Origin: Acridotheres tristis
Taxonomy: Eukaryota; Chordata; Aves; Passeriformes; Sturnidae
Direction: 5' to 3'
Length of the DNA: 64,000 bases
NCBI GenBank assembly: GCA_037013685.1
Contig: CM072905.1
Location: 10,630,991 to 10,694,990, forward strand
Numbering within the stretch: the stretch's first letter is position 1; every line of letters starts with the position of its first letter. Shown here piece by piece: positions 1 through 13,745 of the stretch. Both the position numbers and the translations under genes were made by a program. Under the pieces are notes generated by a model. That model saw nothing but the letters and a program-made list of their open reading frames with translations, ran no database searches and had not been told where the DNA came from.

Positions 1-60
1 CTCCTCTGGGCCACTGCAGCCCTCCCAGGAACGGCTGTGGCAGAGCAGGGGTCAGCACAG

Positions 61-112
61 GCAGGATAAAGGCAGGATAAAGGCAGGATAAAGGCAGGAT
101 AAAGGCAGGCTG
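61..112. repeat. 11-bp minisatellite (GGCAGGATAAA)
   Basis: Four and a half perfect copies. Confidence 0.95.
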
Positions 113-278
113 TGCCAGCTGGGGCTCTGCAGCTTTGTGCCACAAGCCTTGGGATGTGGCACCATTACAGATCTGGGGGATCCTCCTGTGCTGTGACTCT
201 GCAGAGTGGGTGACCTTCAGCTCACGCTGGAGTTCACTCTCAGTTTGGGGAGCAGCGCTGCTGAAACAGCCACACCCC

Positions 279-344
279 TTCTCTTCCTCCTCTTCCTCCT
301 CTTCCTCCTCTTCCTCCTCTTCCTCCTCCTCCTCCTCCTCCTCC
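279..344. repeat. polypyrimidine (TCC/TTCCTCC) microsatellite
   Basis: A continuous C/T tract of CCT and TTCCTCC units. Confidence 0.95.
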
Positions 345-385
345 CTTGCCCTGTGCTGCTCCTCAGCACCTGTCCCCAGGCCAGC

Positions 386-1000
386 ACAGAACCCCAGAAT
401 CCCAGGATCACTGAGGTCGGAAAAGACCTCCAGGATCATTCAATCCACCCTGTGCCCCATCCCCACCTTGCCCCCAGAGCTCTGAGTGCCACATCCAGCA
501 ATTCCTTGGGCACCTCCAGGGATGGGCACTCCAAACCTCCCTGGACATTTCCAATCCCTGACCTCCCTTTCCATGGGGAAATTCCTGCTGCTGTCCACCC
601 TGAGCCTGCCCTGGCCCAGCCTGAGGCCGTTCCCTCTCCTCCTGTCCCTGTTCCCTGGAGCACAGCCCGACCCCCCCGGCTGTCCCCTCCTGTCAGGGAC
701 TTGTGCAGAGCCACAAGTTCCCCCTGAGCCTCCTTTTCTCCAGGCTGAGCCCCTTTCCAGCTCCCTCAGCTGCTCCAGACCTTTCCCCAGCTCCATTCCC
801 TGCCCTGGACACGCTCCAGCCCCTCCATGTCCCTCCTTGTCCTGAGTGTCCCAGAGCTGTCCCCAGCACTGGAGGTGCCCCAGCAGTGCCAGCACAGGGG
901 ATGGGCACTGCCCTGGGGCTGTGGCAAGCCCATGGCTGGGACAAGCCTTGTCCTTCTTGGCCACCAGAGCATCCATGAGGAGACTTGGGACTGATGTGGG
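386..1000 (-). mobile_element. CR1 LINE 3' fragment
   Basis: Minus-oriented CR1: the 3' end is on the left (CAGAATCCCAGGATCACTGA), followed by the 'GAAAAGACCTCCAGGATCAT' and 'ccctccttgtcctgagtgtc' segments typical of CR1 3' regions read in reverse. It is a different subfamily from the copies with the CCATGGCAGGG core, and closely related to the copy at 46.1 kb. The inner (right) boundary is approximate. Confidence 0.8.
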
Positions 1001-2726
1001 TCCGGAGCAGCCTGGCCCTGGTTGCAGCCCTGGCTCGGGGTGTGGGCACAGCAGTGGCTCAGCAGGGACGATGCCCTGAGAGGTGCAGTGAGGGCACAGG
1101 GCTCATTCCCTCTCGTGCCTGCAGCTTTGGGGAGGTCATTTCAAACTGCACCCAAGCCCCCTGGTTTTAGCTGCAAACCTCGTACACAAATTCCAGTGTG
1201 TCCCCCGAGTTCTTATGCACAGCCAGGAACTCCCTTGTCTCAGGGTGAGCTGAACCACGGCAAAAATACCCACTGACCCTTTCCTGGAGAGCCAGGGTGA
1301 ATAAAAGCCAAATGACTCAGATTAAGAGCCCCATTTTTAGATGCTAATTAACAAGAATCTCATCTATATGGGATCTATATGGCCACTGTCTGAGTTGTGA
1401 GCCTTGCAAGGGTCGGGATCACCTGGGGAAGGAGGAGGAGGATGCAGGGCAGGGAGCAGCCCCAGGCATGGGCTGCCCTCCTGTTTTCCCTGCCAGGATT
1501 TTCTCCCCTCTCTGGAGAGCTCTGGAGTTTTGACGTTTGAGGCACAGGACCTACCTTGCAAGAAAAGCAGAGGGTTTAGAGGAGAGAAAAGCAATGGCCT
1601 GATCTGTTTATCTCTGAGTCAATCAATTCCTGCAGAACGAGGATGTGAACAGACACAGCTCAGGGAAGGGCTGAGCAGCTGGAAGCTGATGGACTCCGTG
1701 CTACTTCTTGAGGGATATTATTTGTGCTTTCAGAATAGAACTACAAAGGCACAAATAAATCCACTTTTTCTGGGAAATTGTGCTTTATTCTCCTCCCTGT
1801 CAGGCACTCGGGGTTGCTGGAGCAGGTTTATTACAGAAATATTGTCCCTGCTGGGCTCCAGAGCTCCTCAGGGAGTGCCAGGGGAGGGAAAGGGACATGT
1901 CCTGCAAGCCTTGTGGCAGAGCTGCTGGGACAGTGTCCCTGTGGGGAATGACAGTGCCTGCTGCAGAACCTGCACTGAGGGGACACTGCTGGGGACATTC
2001 CCAGCTCAGACCTGCACACCTCCCTCCCCAAAGCCATCCCTGGCCAAACTCCACAGCCCTGCCTTTGTGCTGGGGTTGTCCTTCCCTTGTCTGTGACTTG
2101 GCCCCACACACTGATGCAGGATGATCCCACATCTCCCAGTCCCCTTCTCTGGGCTAAACAAGTTAAACTTTAGTTTCATCTTGTCCAGCAGGACAAGCCC
2201 TCCTCAGCAAATCCTCTTTGAAGCACAGTTCTGTGCCTGCTGCAGGATGAATTAATCTTCCTTGAATGGAGCAGAGGAAGAGAAACCTCTCAGTGGCTCC
2301 TGCCCCTCTTGTGAGTGATTCCTTATCCAGAGAACACTAAAGATTTTTGTGCCTTCTCTCTGTTCCTGGTGGTTCATACCCATTCTCTGTCCCAGGGGAT
2401 CTGATAAATGCATTTGTCTGGAGCTGGGGATCCTCCCTTGAGAGGTCTCCCCTTGGGTCCCTCACCCTGGGAGGTGGTGGAGGAGTCAGCCGTGCTTGGG
2501 ATGAGTCTCCTCTGGACTTCTCTGGGATGTGGGATGTCACAGCAGAGCCTCTGGCTCCTGAGGACACTGTGGAGCAAAGTCCCTGAGGTGTCACACCGTC
2601 CCTGCTTGGTCACTGCTGCTGTCTCACAGGGAAGGGAGGGGGAACCACAAGACACAGGAGGGGGCTGGGAGCTGCTAAACCCCTGCCAGGACCTGTCTTG
2701 CTCTGCTTTGCTTTCAGTGAGCAGAC

Positions 2727-3010
2727 TGGTTTGGGTTGGAAGGGACCTCAAAGCTCACCCAGTGCCACCCCTGCCATGGCAGGGACACCTCCCACTGTCC
2801 CAGGCTGCTCCAAGCCCCAGTGTCCAACCTGGCCTTGGGCACTGCCAGGGATCCAGGGGCAGCCACAGCTGCTCTGGGCACCCTGTGCCAGGGCCTGCCC
2901 ACCCTCCCAGGGAACAATTCCTGCCCAATATCCCACCTCAATCTACTCCCTGTCAGTCTGAATCCATTCCCTGTGTGCTGTCCCTCCATCCCTTGTCCAG
3001 AGACAGGGAT
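2727..3010 (-). mobile_element. CR1 LINE 3' fragment
   Basis: Starts GGTTTGGGTTGGAAGGGACC, then the CCATGGCAGGGACACCTCCC core, the 'ctctgggcaccctgtgcc' block and 'ctgtccctccatcccttg'. This is a minus-oriented CR1 that lacks the octamer tail. Confidence 0.85.
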
Positions 3011-3473
3011 GGGAGGGGAGCAGCCCGTGAGGAATCTCCTTTGCAGTGGGCAGGGGTCAGAGCCTACACAGGATCTCACATGTGACAGAGGGAGCAGCAG
3101 TGTGGGTGCTGCACACACGGCTCTGGGGCTTTGTGTGCTCAGGTGCCCGTGTTCCTTCGGGCCCTGTGTGGCACTGCAGGGGGGTCACACTTTTATCTTC
3201 TCCCTCCTGCCCTGCTCAGACTCATTTCCTTGTGCCAGCTGCAGCTGCTGGAGCCAATTCTCCATCACCTGGGGCCTGCAGGAAGCAAAACACTTCCCTG
3301 CCAAGCCACTGTGGCTACCAGGGACCACCACGGGCTCAGACTGCGCCACCTCAACAAGCTCTGAGCAGCCCTGGCTCACTGTGCTCCGTGTCTGGGCTGG
3401 GAGCTCTCAGCAGCCAAAGCTCTGGGTTGTGTGGGGCACAGGACAAAGCTGGAGCTGCACCTCTGCTGCCTGG

Positions 3474-3840
3474 AGAGTTACCTGGAGCAGGGGCTGGGCA
3501 GTGCTGAAGGAATAAAGCAGGGATTTATTCCAAGCCCTTCCAAGGATTCACCTTGGGCACTGCAAGAGCCCGGCCGTGGCTCCAGCCAAGATGGAGCCAA
3601 GATGGATCCGAGTCACGAGTTCTCACACTTGGATCACTTTGGCTCCATTTCCATCTTGGCCTTCATTGTCCAATTGCAGCTCCAGCTTCTGCAGTGCCAT
3701 CCTCCCACATTCTCTCCTCCAGTCGCTGCTCTTTGCACTTTTTGGGGCTGAAGCTGCAGCGCTGTCCTTGGTCGTGGGGCTGGCAAAGGATTGTTTTGTG
3801 TGCCTGAGCTGGGAGGAGAACTTGCTGACACTTTGGATGG
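3474..3840 (-). mobile_element. LTR-like element, copy A
   Basis: Read on the minus strand this segment contains ACAAAACAATCC near its start, GAACTCGTGA, GGATCCATCTTGG, GCCCAAGGTGAATCCTT and an AATAAA followed by TTTATTCC. The same blocks occur in the same order at 45.3-45.6 kb in plus orientation, so these are two diverged copies of one family. The polyadenylation signal near the end and the ~350-bp size suggest a solo LTR of an avian endogenous retrovirus. Ends are approximate and no target-site duplication is clear. Confidence 0.55.
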
Positions 3841-5137
3841 AGTTCAGAGTCACACACCAATGCAGTGCAGAGTTTGGAAATATGAAGGCTCAAACTGAAG
3901 GCATCACCTGAAGCCCCAGCCCCCTGAGCTGCAGAAATGTCCTGCAGGAAGCCCTGAGCAGGAAAAGGTGAGGGGTCACCAAGCTCGGCATCAAAGCTGT
4001 GTCCCCTCGGTGAGGGTGTCAGCTGTGTCCCCACCTTGCACAGGGAGCTGGTTCAGGGTGACCCAACCCCTCCAGAGCAGCTCCTGCTCCCCTCAGGGTG
4101 TCCCAGTTTCCCCCAGCTCACAGCAAACTGGGGCGAGCTCAGGGTATTTCTGGCAGCCTGTGGGTGCAGAGCCTGAGCTGCTCCCTGGGAGCTGAGGGAC
4201 AGCAGGAGCTCAGGGAGGTCCCTGCAGCACTTCACCCTCAGGGACATTGCCACGGCTTCCCTCCCTCCTCTGCTGGCTCTGGCCATGGCTCTGCCTGTCT
4301 CCTTCTCCACAAAGGCTCAGGACCTGTGCTCTGTGTCCTGCACCCTCCTGACCCCTCAGTGGGTGGCAGTGACACCCATGGGTGACACCCTGGGACAAAA
4401 GCACTGCCTGCTCTCCCTTCTGAACCCAGCATTTTTCCATCCATGCCTTCTACACAGAGAGAGGAGGAGCAGAACTCACCAAACCTTCTCTGGCCCAGAC
4501 CTACGTCATGAACTCTTATCCACAGCTCCCTCCAACACAGACACTTCACCAGGCTCTTCTAAAGTCTTAATCCCCATTCTACCACCTAATCCAAACCCCA
4601 GGTTCTTCTCATCACCTATATTTGAACTGGCTCTATTTTTAGTTTCCTGCTTTAAAATGAAGATGAGGAGATGCCTTTTATAGACTGTGCACTCCTGCTA
4701 TCTGAGCAGATCTGAAATTCATACCAGTTACTGGTACCTTGGAATAGAACCTGCTGTTACATCTGAAACAACAGAGGCAGTGTGATGACAGGACAAGAAG
4801 AGATAAGAGTAGAGCACCTGAGGGAAATGTTGAAGGGCTGAGTTTCCAAAGAACAATCCAGGAATTGTCAGCACAGATCTGGTCACACACAGAGCTCAGC
4901 CCTGCCCAGAAATGGGCTTTGAAGGACTGTTGGACTGGGCAGATCTGCAGCTCTCTGGATGCACAAACACTTTCCTTATCACAGCTGGAAGGTGATCCCT
5001 GAGCTCACTCTGTTCCTGCGCTGATCCCAGGGTGTGAACAAACTCCAGCAGCAAAATCCTGGGCTCAGGGAACAGTCACCACTCTGCATTTCTTCTGGGT
5101 ACAGAAAGTAGGGGTGGGAAAAGGAGGAAGAGGGAAA

Positions 5138-5270
5138 GGAGAAGAGAAGAGAAGAGAAGAGAAGAGAAGAGAAGAGAAGAGAAGAGAAGAGAAGAGAAGA
5201 GAAGAGAAGAGAAGAGAAGAGAAGAGAAGAGAAGAGAAGAGAAGAGAAAAAAGAAAAAGAAAAGAAAAAA
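5138..5270. repeat. (GAAGA)n pentanucleotide array
   Basis: About 22 perfect GAAGA units on the plus strand, followed by A-rich purine sequence. The strand is purely purine for over 100 bases. Confidence 0.97.
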
Positions 5271-6887
5271 GGGAAAAGGACTTTAACACATCTTTAATCC
5301 ATTGCTGGTTCAGAGGGGAACTGCAAACCCCCTTTTCAGCAGGGGCAGGTGTGCAGCAGCACTGTGGGCTGCTCTGCATTGCACACATGAGTTGATTTTC
5401 TGCAGCAGATCCAAGGCAGTGCCATTGAAATCCATCACAAACTCCAGCTCTTGGCAGGAAATGGGCTTGGACCAGCTCTGTGGCTGAGGAGCTGGGCTGT
5501 GCTCCAGGGCTGTGTGGCACCACAGGAGTCCCTGGCAGCCTCCAGCTCTCTGCTCATTCCCTGGCTGGCAGGACTCTCCAAGAGGCACAAGTGCCATGAG
5601 AAGATCTGTGCCTGGCCAAACCCTGCTCCATGGATCCCTTTCCATGGCTGGAGTTGTGCTCTCATGGAGGAGAAGGAAAGAGCTGCCAGAGGGAATTTTC
5701 ACTGCCAGACAGAAAATCTCAGGTTGAAGCCAAGCCCCAAACTGCCACAGGTCGGGGTTGTGGCAGCTCTGCTCCATGGGAACACCTTGGCAGGCTCAAG
5801 GCACTGCCTGGCAGTGATGCTGGAAAGGCTTTGGAGAGCTGACCCTGACTGCCCTTATCTGAAATGAGACAAGACACCAGGGATGCATTTCCCAGGATGT
5901 GACAGCCACTTCTTGAGGGATTTCAAACTCCTGGGGAGTTTTAAAACCACGGCCTGAAGAGTGGGGATGATGGAATGGGCTTAGTCCTGTTCTGGGAAGA
6001 ATGAAAGTGCTGGAGGAAGGAAGGAGCTGTCCCAGCTCCACCAGGAGCTGAGCAGGGGAAAGGCTCATCCCTCTCCCATGCAGTGCCTTGGGCTGAGTGG
6101 AAATCCCACCTCGGGATAACTGAGAGAGGGGCAGAGACTTCAGAAAGTTCAGGCAGGGACCTGCTCCACTCATCCTTCAGTCACAGCCCTCCCTCACATC
6201 CCTCCTGGCCCTGTCTCTGCTCCTTGGAGGACCCAACAGCCTCCTGAGACCCCCCAGGACCTCTCCATCAGCAGGGAAGTGACAGGTGAGGGCTGCACAC
6301 TCCTCCTCTTCCTCAGTGCTGAGGGGTTTTGACTCAATGCCCACCCTCTGTGAGGGCAGCAGGAGCAATTCCTGCCCCAGGGCATGGATCCACTGCAGCC
6401 CCCAAGCCCTCACAAAGGATTTCATCCTGCTCCTGCCCTCCTCTCCTCCCTGCTCCTTGGGAATCCTGCACTTTGGTTCATGGAGGAGCAAATACTGCCC
6501 TGCACAGCTTCCCTCACCTCTGGCACAGACCTGCTCCAAGCTGCCTTCAGGCCCTGAACTCACTCCTGAGCTCTGGCAGGGGGAATTGCCGAGCTCTGCC
6601 TCTCCCTGAGCACACAAAGAGCAGCTCAACAGCTGGGGAGAGATTCTGGGTAAAGCCAGTCCTTTCTGGATAATCCAGTCCTTCCCGTGCCAGAGAGAAG
6701 CTGCTCCTTCTTGGAGCAAAACCCACGGCTCTGCTTCCCGAGGCCCGGGCAAACTTCTGCTCCAGCATCTGCTGTGCCCACCCAGGACAGCAGAGCCTTG
6801 GCTCCTGAGGGCACAGAGCAGTGCAGGGATATCCTGACATTTCCTGGGCAGCGTGGTGACCCTGTGACATCAGGGGGGATCAAACAG

Positions 6888-7240
6888 AACCATGGAATCC
6901 CAGGATGGGTTGGGTTGGAAGGGACATTAAAGGGCATCCAGTGCCACCCCTGCCATGGCAGGGACACCTCCCACTGTCCCAGGCTGCTCCAAGCCCCAGT
7001 GTCCAACCTGGCCTTGGGCACTGCCAGGGATCCAGGGGCAGCCACAGCTGCTCTGGGCACCCTGTGCCAGGGCCTGCCCACCCTCACAGGGAACAATTCC
7101 TGCCCAATATCCCATCCAGCCCTTCCCTCTGGCAGTGGGAAGCCATTCCCTGTGTCCTGTCCCTCCATCCCTTGTCCCCAGTCCCTCCCCAGCTCTCCTG
7201 GAGCCCCTTTAGGCCCTGGAAGGGGCTCTGAGCTCTCCCT
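6888..7240 (-). mobile_element. CR1 LINE 3' fragment
   Basis: Begins CCATGGAATCCCAGGATGG, with the same core and the 'tgtcctgtccctccatccct' extension. At 7240-7285 a second CR1-like tail in plus orientation (AACCCAAACCATTCCACGAT) abuts it, so the element is flanked by inverted CR1 ends. Confidence 0.85.
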
Positions 7241-8603
7241 GGATCCTGGAACCCAAACCATTCCACGATTCCATGATCCCACAGAAATCATGGTTCCCAT
7301 CTTCAACCTCTGGCCTTCAGACACTGCCAAAATACAAACTGGTCACAGCAGGGCCCCACGTGCTGCCAGGGGTGAAGATAAATCTGTGCCAAAAATTAAA
7401 ACCAATCAGGAATTTCACGTATGGCTCTCCTGGACTGTCTGCAGTCACTGCTGTGGCATTTGCTGGGCACACCCCTGCAATGCCCAGTCTTATCCTGCCC
7501 TGAAGGATGAACAGAAGCTCCTAAGACCAAATAATCCCCCTGGGAGTGAGCACCATCCATAGAAAGTCAGTCTGGAAGGCAAACCTGAGCCCTGTGTCTC
7601 CAAAAACCTCTTCTCTGATGATGAGTTCATCCCAAGGAGTTCCTCCCAAGGAACTTGGGCAGATAAACTGTGCACAGCACACTGGCTTTGCTGTAGCAGT
7701 AGATTTTTGGGAGTGCTCAAGCTCTCCATCTGCCCAGCTCTGATCATGTTGTTGTGGAAGATCACAGATGCTTCAGAATTACAGATCCCTCTGCAAAGTC
7801 CCCTCTCTGCTGCCAGGAGTCTCCAGTTCTTTTCATAATATTTGAATTTCTTATTTACAACTGGCAAGCAGGATGAAGAGTGAAAGCAGCCCTGCCAAAG
7901 GCACATCAATCCAGCTCCAGGGTGAGCCTGCATTGAGGCTAAATTCCCTGTTTGGGGAGAGAACCAGCCTGAGATCCTCAGTGACACCATGGCAAGAAAT
8001 CATAAAGGCTTTTTATACAAGAGTTCTTGATCATAAATAGAGAAAAACCCGTTCTTCAAAGAGGAGCTTGTGGCGAGCAGCTGCAGCTCCAGTTTCACAG
8101 ACAGCTGGGCTGTACCTGCCAGCTCTTCCCCACTTCCAGCTCAGCTTTCAAAGATATCTGCCAAAACATCCCTGGGAGCTGACAGCCTCCTGTGAAAGGG
8201 CAGCCAGAACAGGCAGGGCTTCCTTCTTCTCCTTCCTGCCACTGTCATTTCTGTTGTTATCCTGTTATGGCACAGCAGAAAGAAAAGGGACCATCCTGGA
8301 TTCCAGGTGATTGAAACCCCTCCATGGATCTCAGCTGAGGGCTGGATGCAGCTTGTGGGGCTGGGCAGCAGATGGGGAATCAGGGGAGTGAAGACTTGTG
8401 GGATTTACCTGGGCATGGGAACAGGAGGCCCTCAGCAGTGGGGAAGGTGAGCCCCAGACTCTGGGTCAGTCACAGACAAAGCCAGGGGTGCCCTGTGAGC
8501 TCCCAGATACCAAAACTCCCAGCTAATCCTGGGTGTGCACACCCAGAAAGACCCTGGTGGCCTTTCCCTGCCTCAAACACAAGATTCTGATTTTTACTGT
8601 CTC

Positions 8604-8662
8604 GAAGAGAGAAAGAAGAGAGAAAGAAGAGAGAAAGAAGAGAGAAAGAAGAGAGAAAGAAG
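8604..8662. repeat. 11-bp purine minisatellite (GAGAAAGAAGA)
   Basis: Five perfect units. Confidence 0.95.
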
Positions 8663-10627
8663 AGTCCTGTCCTTGTCCCCCAGGATGCCCCTTTGACCAG
8701 GCCAAGTTAAAAATGCCAAAAGCAATGGACAGGTCAGCAATGGGATCTCCAAGAGACAAGAAGTGGCGAGGCTGGGAGGGAAAGGCTCCCTTCCCATTTC
8801 CCAGCTGGCTCTGGAGCAGCCACAGGAATCTCCTGGGTCTCCAGCAGGGCTCCATGTGCCGTGTGCCCACTCGTGCCCATTTCCCTGCAGCTCCAAGGGA
8901 CAGCCAGCTCGAGGGAGGGCTCAGAGCAGCCCCACTCCTGGTGCTCGTTGCTGACAGTGTGGGACACCCCAAAATCCTCTGTCCAGGTTTCTGCCCGGTC
9001 TGGGACAGAAGGACACGAGCCCCTCACCTCTGTTAGCTCCGTGCTCATTGCACAAGGTGACACCAGGGACTGAGGGGGTTCTGCTGCTGTCCCCCCAGCC
9101 CTTCCCACAGCAGCTGCAGCCACTGGAATGTTTTCCATGGCCTCCTCCTCTCCTCCCACCTGGCTGTTCAAGGGCTATAAAAACCAGAGCTGTCCAAACC
9201 CTGCTGAGAAATGGACGGGCCATGTCTGAGGGCGATTAAATAATTCAGAGTGGCTGGAAATGTCCTCTCACGTCATGGAATCTTCCTGCACGGCTCCCAG
9301 CCCCTCCCCACATCCCAGCGATCCCATTTCCCAGCCCATACAATTAGGTGTCAGAATATGCAAGGCTTGGAATTAATCTGGAATCAGGATGAGGGTGATC
9401 TGCAGAGCACCCACTGCAAGACTCCACCAGAATTAGCCAGGATAAACACAAAGTGATTCATTGGGATGCAGCGGGCTCCAGCTCCAGCTCTCCATTGATG
9501 GGATGTCTAAGAAGTGTTTAATGAGCAAAAAGGACTCAGCACACCTAACCCTCAATTTTTGCAAATCTATTCATGGCAAGTTACAGGTGCAGGTGTGAAA
9601 AAATGATCTTCAAAGTTCTGCCTTTGCCTGTAATAATGAGTCTGCTGCAAGTGTGGATTACTAATGATGGGGGCAGGCAGTAAATTCCAGCTTGGAGCTG
9701 ATTCACTGCGTGTTTTGTAGCTGTGCTGGGCCGAGGAAGTTGTGACAGATGTAATATAAGACCCCAAAATAACAAATTAAGGGTACAAACCAGCACTTTG
9801 GGAAAGAAACTGGAACACAGAGCTGCAAGCCAAGCAACAGGGAACCAGCCATGACAGCAGGGAACCAAGGCAGTGTTGGAAGGAGGAATCACAACTCTCA
9901 AACTGCTAATGAGGAGCAAATTAATAAATCTCTTTTCTCTCATTCATCTCTGAATCATATTTACATGCCAATGGAGCAGCAACACGGCTGGTCCCGAGTG
10001 GAGGGCTGTAAAGGGGCTGAGTTTGGGGTGTCCCAGGGCAGTAGGGTGTCCCAGAGGGGCAGGGTGTGTGCAGGGGTGCAGGGGTGGCAGCCCCAGTGTC
10101 CCATCCTGCAGCAGTTCCATGCACACAGACGTGTCCGTGCTGATCACAGAGCCTGCCAGAGACTCAGCCTGCAGGAAAAGCAGCCCGGGATGTGCAGGTG
10201 AGGGAGCACAAAGGCTGGGGACATCAGAACATCTCAGGGAGGAAATCACCTGCTCCTGCTGCTGGCACAGGATGTCCCCAGCCCTGCTGAGCTGTTCTGA
10301 GAGCCACACAGACACAGCCTGAGCCCTGAGGCACTGACTCTGTGCTCCTGACTCCCCACCCAGAGGGAGCAGCAGGGCTGGGAAAACTCTGGAGCTTGCA
10401 GAGGAGGAAGGGGTGAGACAGTGGAGCTGTCCCCCAGCCCAGCTGGAAACACCAAAGCAGAGCAGGAAGTTCTGATTGCCGAGTGTGACCCAGAGCTGCC
10501 TTTGCCTTTGGAGGAGCTTTCCTTGTGTCCAAGCCCAGGCTGAGCTGGCACACGGGGCTGGTGCTTCACCCCTGGCATACCTGCATGGCCCTGCTGACAC
10601 CAGGGCCCCTCTGCCAGTCTGACATGA

Positions 10628-11315
10628 GGGATCTGTCTCACCTGGGAGATCTGGATCGGCCAGTCTCATCTGGGGGACCTGGCTGTCTCACCTGGGGATC
10701 TGTCTGTCTCACCTGGGGGACCTGGCTGTCTCACCTGGGGATCTGGCTGTCTCACCTGGGGGACCTGGCTGTCTCACCTGGGGATCTGTCTGTCTCACCT
10801 GGGGGATCTGGCTGTCTCACCTGGGGGACCTGGCTGTCTCACCTGGAGGATCTGGCTGTCTCACCTGGGGGACCTGGCTGTCTCACCTGGGGATCTGTCT
10901 GTCTCACCTGGGGGATCTGGCTGTCTCACCTGGGGGACCTGGCTGTCTCACCTGGAGGATCTGGCTGTCTCACCTGGGGGACCTGGCTGTCTCACCTGGG
11001 GATCTGTCTGTCTCACCTGGGGGATCTGGCTGTCTCACCTGGGGATCTGGCTGTCTCACCTGGGGGACCTGGCTGTCTCACCTGGGGATCTGTCTGTCTC
11101 ACCTGGGGGATCTGGCTGTCTCACCTGGGGATCTGGCTGTCTCACCTGGGGGACCTGGCTGTCTCACCTGGGGATCTGTCTGTCTCACCTGGGGGATCTG
11201 GCTGTCTCACCTGGGGATCTGGCTGTCTCACCTGGAGGACCTGGCTGTCTCACCTGGGGGACCTGGCTGTCTCACCTGGGGGATCTGGCTGTCTCACCTG
11301 AGGGATCTGGCTGTC
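10628..11315. repeat. 21/22-bp minisatellite (GGCTGTCTCACCTGGGGGACCT)
   Basis: About 30 tandem units, each with TGTCTCACCTGGG, differing by GATCT/GACCT, GTCTG/GGCTG and the number of Gs. The variants recur in a higher-order pattern of roughly 109 and 87 bp. Confidence 0.97.
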
Positions 11316-13570
11316 GAGGAGGCTGTAGGAGGGAGGGAGGGAGGTTGCCCGAGGTACCAGCTCAGATCTGAGGTGTTTCCCTCACCTCTCACAGCCCCTG
11401 GCACACAGGCAAGGGGAGAAGCCACAAGACTCAGCTGCCACCCTCGTGCCTTCCCACAGATTCCTGCAGCTCCAAAACCCTGAACCCACAAGGCAGCCAC
11501 CTTCCAGTGCTCTGGCTCCAGGAATACACGGTCTCTCTGCCCACACACCCAGGGAAAATTAGAATTTTCTAAGGTAGATCGAGAACAATTTTCTCCTTCT
11601 GAATACACAAACACCAGCGAGGGGGATGCTCAGCAGGAGATGTCAGGGGTGGTGCTGGATGTGAGGACAGTGTCTACCTGGGGGTAAGGTCCTGCTAAAG
11701 CACAAATACCCTGTTCCCACCCACCAAGCACAACTTTGTGCCCCCAAAGCTGTGCCTTGAGCCCTGTGCCCATGCCTGAGGTACAAGATGGGTGAGGGCA
11801 GAGGCCCAGCAGGCAGATCCCACATTTGGGCTGCAAATCTGCTGGATCTGCACAGCAAATCAAAGCTCAAACGTGCTGGGGGCAGCTCCTGCTGCTGAGC
11901 CACCGGGCTGCCTCTGCCCTCAGGTTTGCACCTCGCCATGCTGAGGGTGATGGCAGCACCCTGCCCTGGCAGGTGGCTCAGCCCTTGCTCTCCTTCCTGC
12001 CTGCAGAACAGCCTCACAGCAAGTCTGAGCAAGGAAGGAGCCTCCTGCAGATGCCCCGGCTCCGAGCACACCTGCCAGGCACTCCAGGCACGGCCCTGAA
12101 CCAAGAGGCTCCATTTCTGGAAGTGTTCTTGGGCAGGCTCTGGGGATATTTGACTCCTCCTGAGTTTTCCACACAGCCCTGTCTCTGCAGCTCCTCCAGG
12201 ATCTGGCACAAGCTTCCAGGGAACGAGCAGGTTGTAGGAACAGCTCTGTTTTCCCCTATGAAATGACCCTGCAGAAGAGTCTGAACCTCCCTGTTCCTCC
12301 TGCCTCACTCCCCTGAGCCCTTGCACTCAGCTCAACCAGGAAGTTCTGCTTTTTCCAGAAAATAACTTCACTATTTTTCACACTCTTGCAGAGTTACCGG
12401 GAAAACAAAGAAGCTCTTGAGTGCTGAACAGAGATTTTGTCTGCTCTAAAGAATTCCTGCTGCTCTCCCAGACTGCTGAAACTCAAGGAGCTCAATTCCA
12501 TTGGGAAACTATTTTCAAGGTCTGAGACTGAGAGTGAAAAAAAACAAAAACAAACCAACCAAAAACCCAAAATAAAACTCACATTTTTACTGGAAAACTC
12601 AGCAATATGATGTGGGGTGGGCAGTGTGGAGTGAATGTGTTCCCTCCCTGGGGTGTTTATCTTAAATCCCCTCCAGCCTGGGGCAGTGCCAGAGCTCTGG
12701 GGAGCACTGAGGGCACAGCCCAGGCCAGGGTGGGGCACAGACAGTGCCAGGGTGCTCGGAATAGGCTGGAGAAGCTGGGATTTAAATCAGATTGGTGCAC
12801 AGAGGGGTGAGCTGGCTCCTGTCTCCCAGGGTGTCCCCAGAGCACTGAACCCTCCCCACACCTCCAGGGCACCAGGAGCTGCTCCCACCCAGGAATATGG
12901 ATCCATGCTCCCTCTCTGGGGGCTCACAGACCCCCCTGGGCTGCCCTGTGCCCACCCAGTGAGCTCCTCAGAGGTGCTGCTGTCCCCCAGCTGCCCCCAC
13001 ACAGAATTAAAAGCTGCTACCTCAGAACCAACCATCCAACTCCCTCCTACCTAGTGCTGGATGAGCTCAGCCCTGCCTGGTGCCTCACCATGGGGACCTG
13101 CATGGCCTGAAGAGCCAGGATTCACCCCGGGATCATCCTGACACACTGCCAGCACAGTGAGTGCCCATGGTTTGAGGAACACACCTTGTGATGGCCCCAG
13201 AGCCTTTGGGTGGCAGGCAGTGCTGCACTGCCTGGTGGAATTCATGGAAAAGCCACGAATCCCCATCCTGCAGGAGCTGGGGATGTCAGACATGTGAATG
13301 ATTTGGTCTCCATGGTACTTTGGCATGTCTCACGTCTTTGTCTTCTGCCCAAAATAGATGAGCTCTTAAATATTACTCAGCACTTGGAGTTCTGCCACAG
13401 TACAGAAGACAGTTGAGAAAACACCAAAAATGTGTCTCCCAGTGCAGAGAAATATTGAGAGAAACTTCACTGGCTTTGTTCAGCCCAGGGGCAGAACCCT
13501 GTCCACAAGGCAGGGTGAGGTTATTTGGCTGAAGTGGAGGTTGTAGCACAAGGACTGGATATGAAAAAGG

Positions 13571-13745
13571 ACAGAACCTGCTCATCTCAACAGGAATAGG
13601 ACAGAATAACAGAGAACCTGCTCAACTAAATAGGAATGGGATAAAACAGGGCAGAACCTGCTCATCTAAATAGGAATGGGATAAAACAGGGCAGAACCTG
13701 CTCATCTAAATAGGAATAGGACAAAATAGCACAGAACCCTCCCAT
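13571..13745. repeat. 40-bp minisatellite (CAGAACCTGCTCATCTAAAT...)
   Basis: Units start at 13571, 13611, 13651 and 13691 with a partial at 13731: an exact 40-bp period with few substitutions. Confidence 0.95.

Noticed and set aside
10525..11301. 258-codon plus-strand frame across the 21/22-bp repeat
   Set aside because: The repeat has no stop codon in any of the frames it cycles through; composition is purely repeat-derived.
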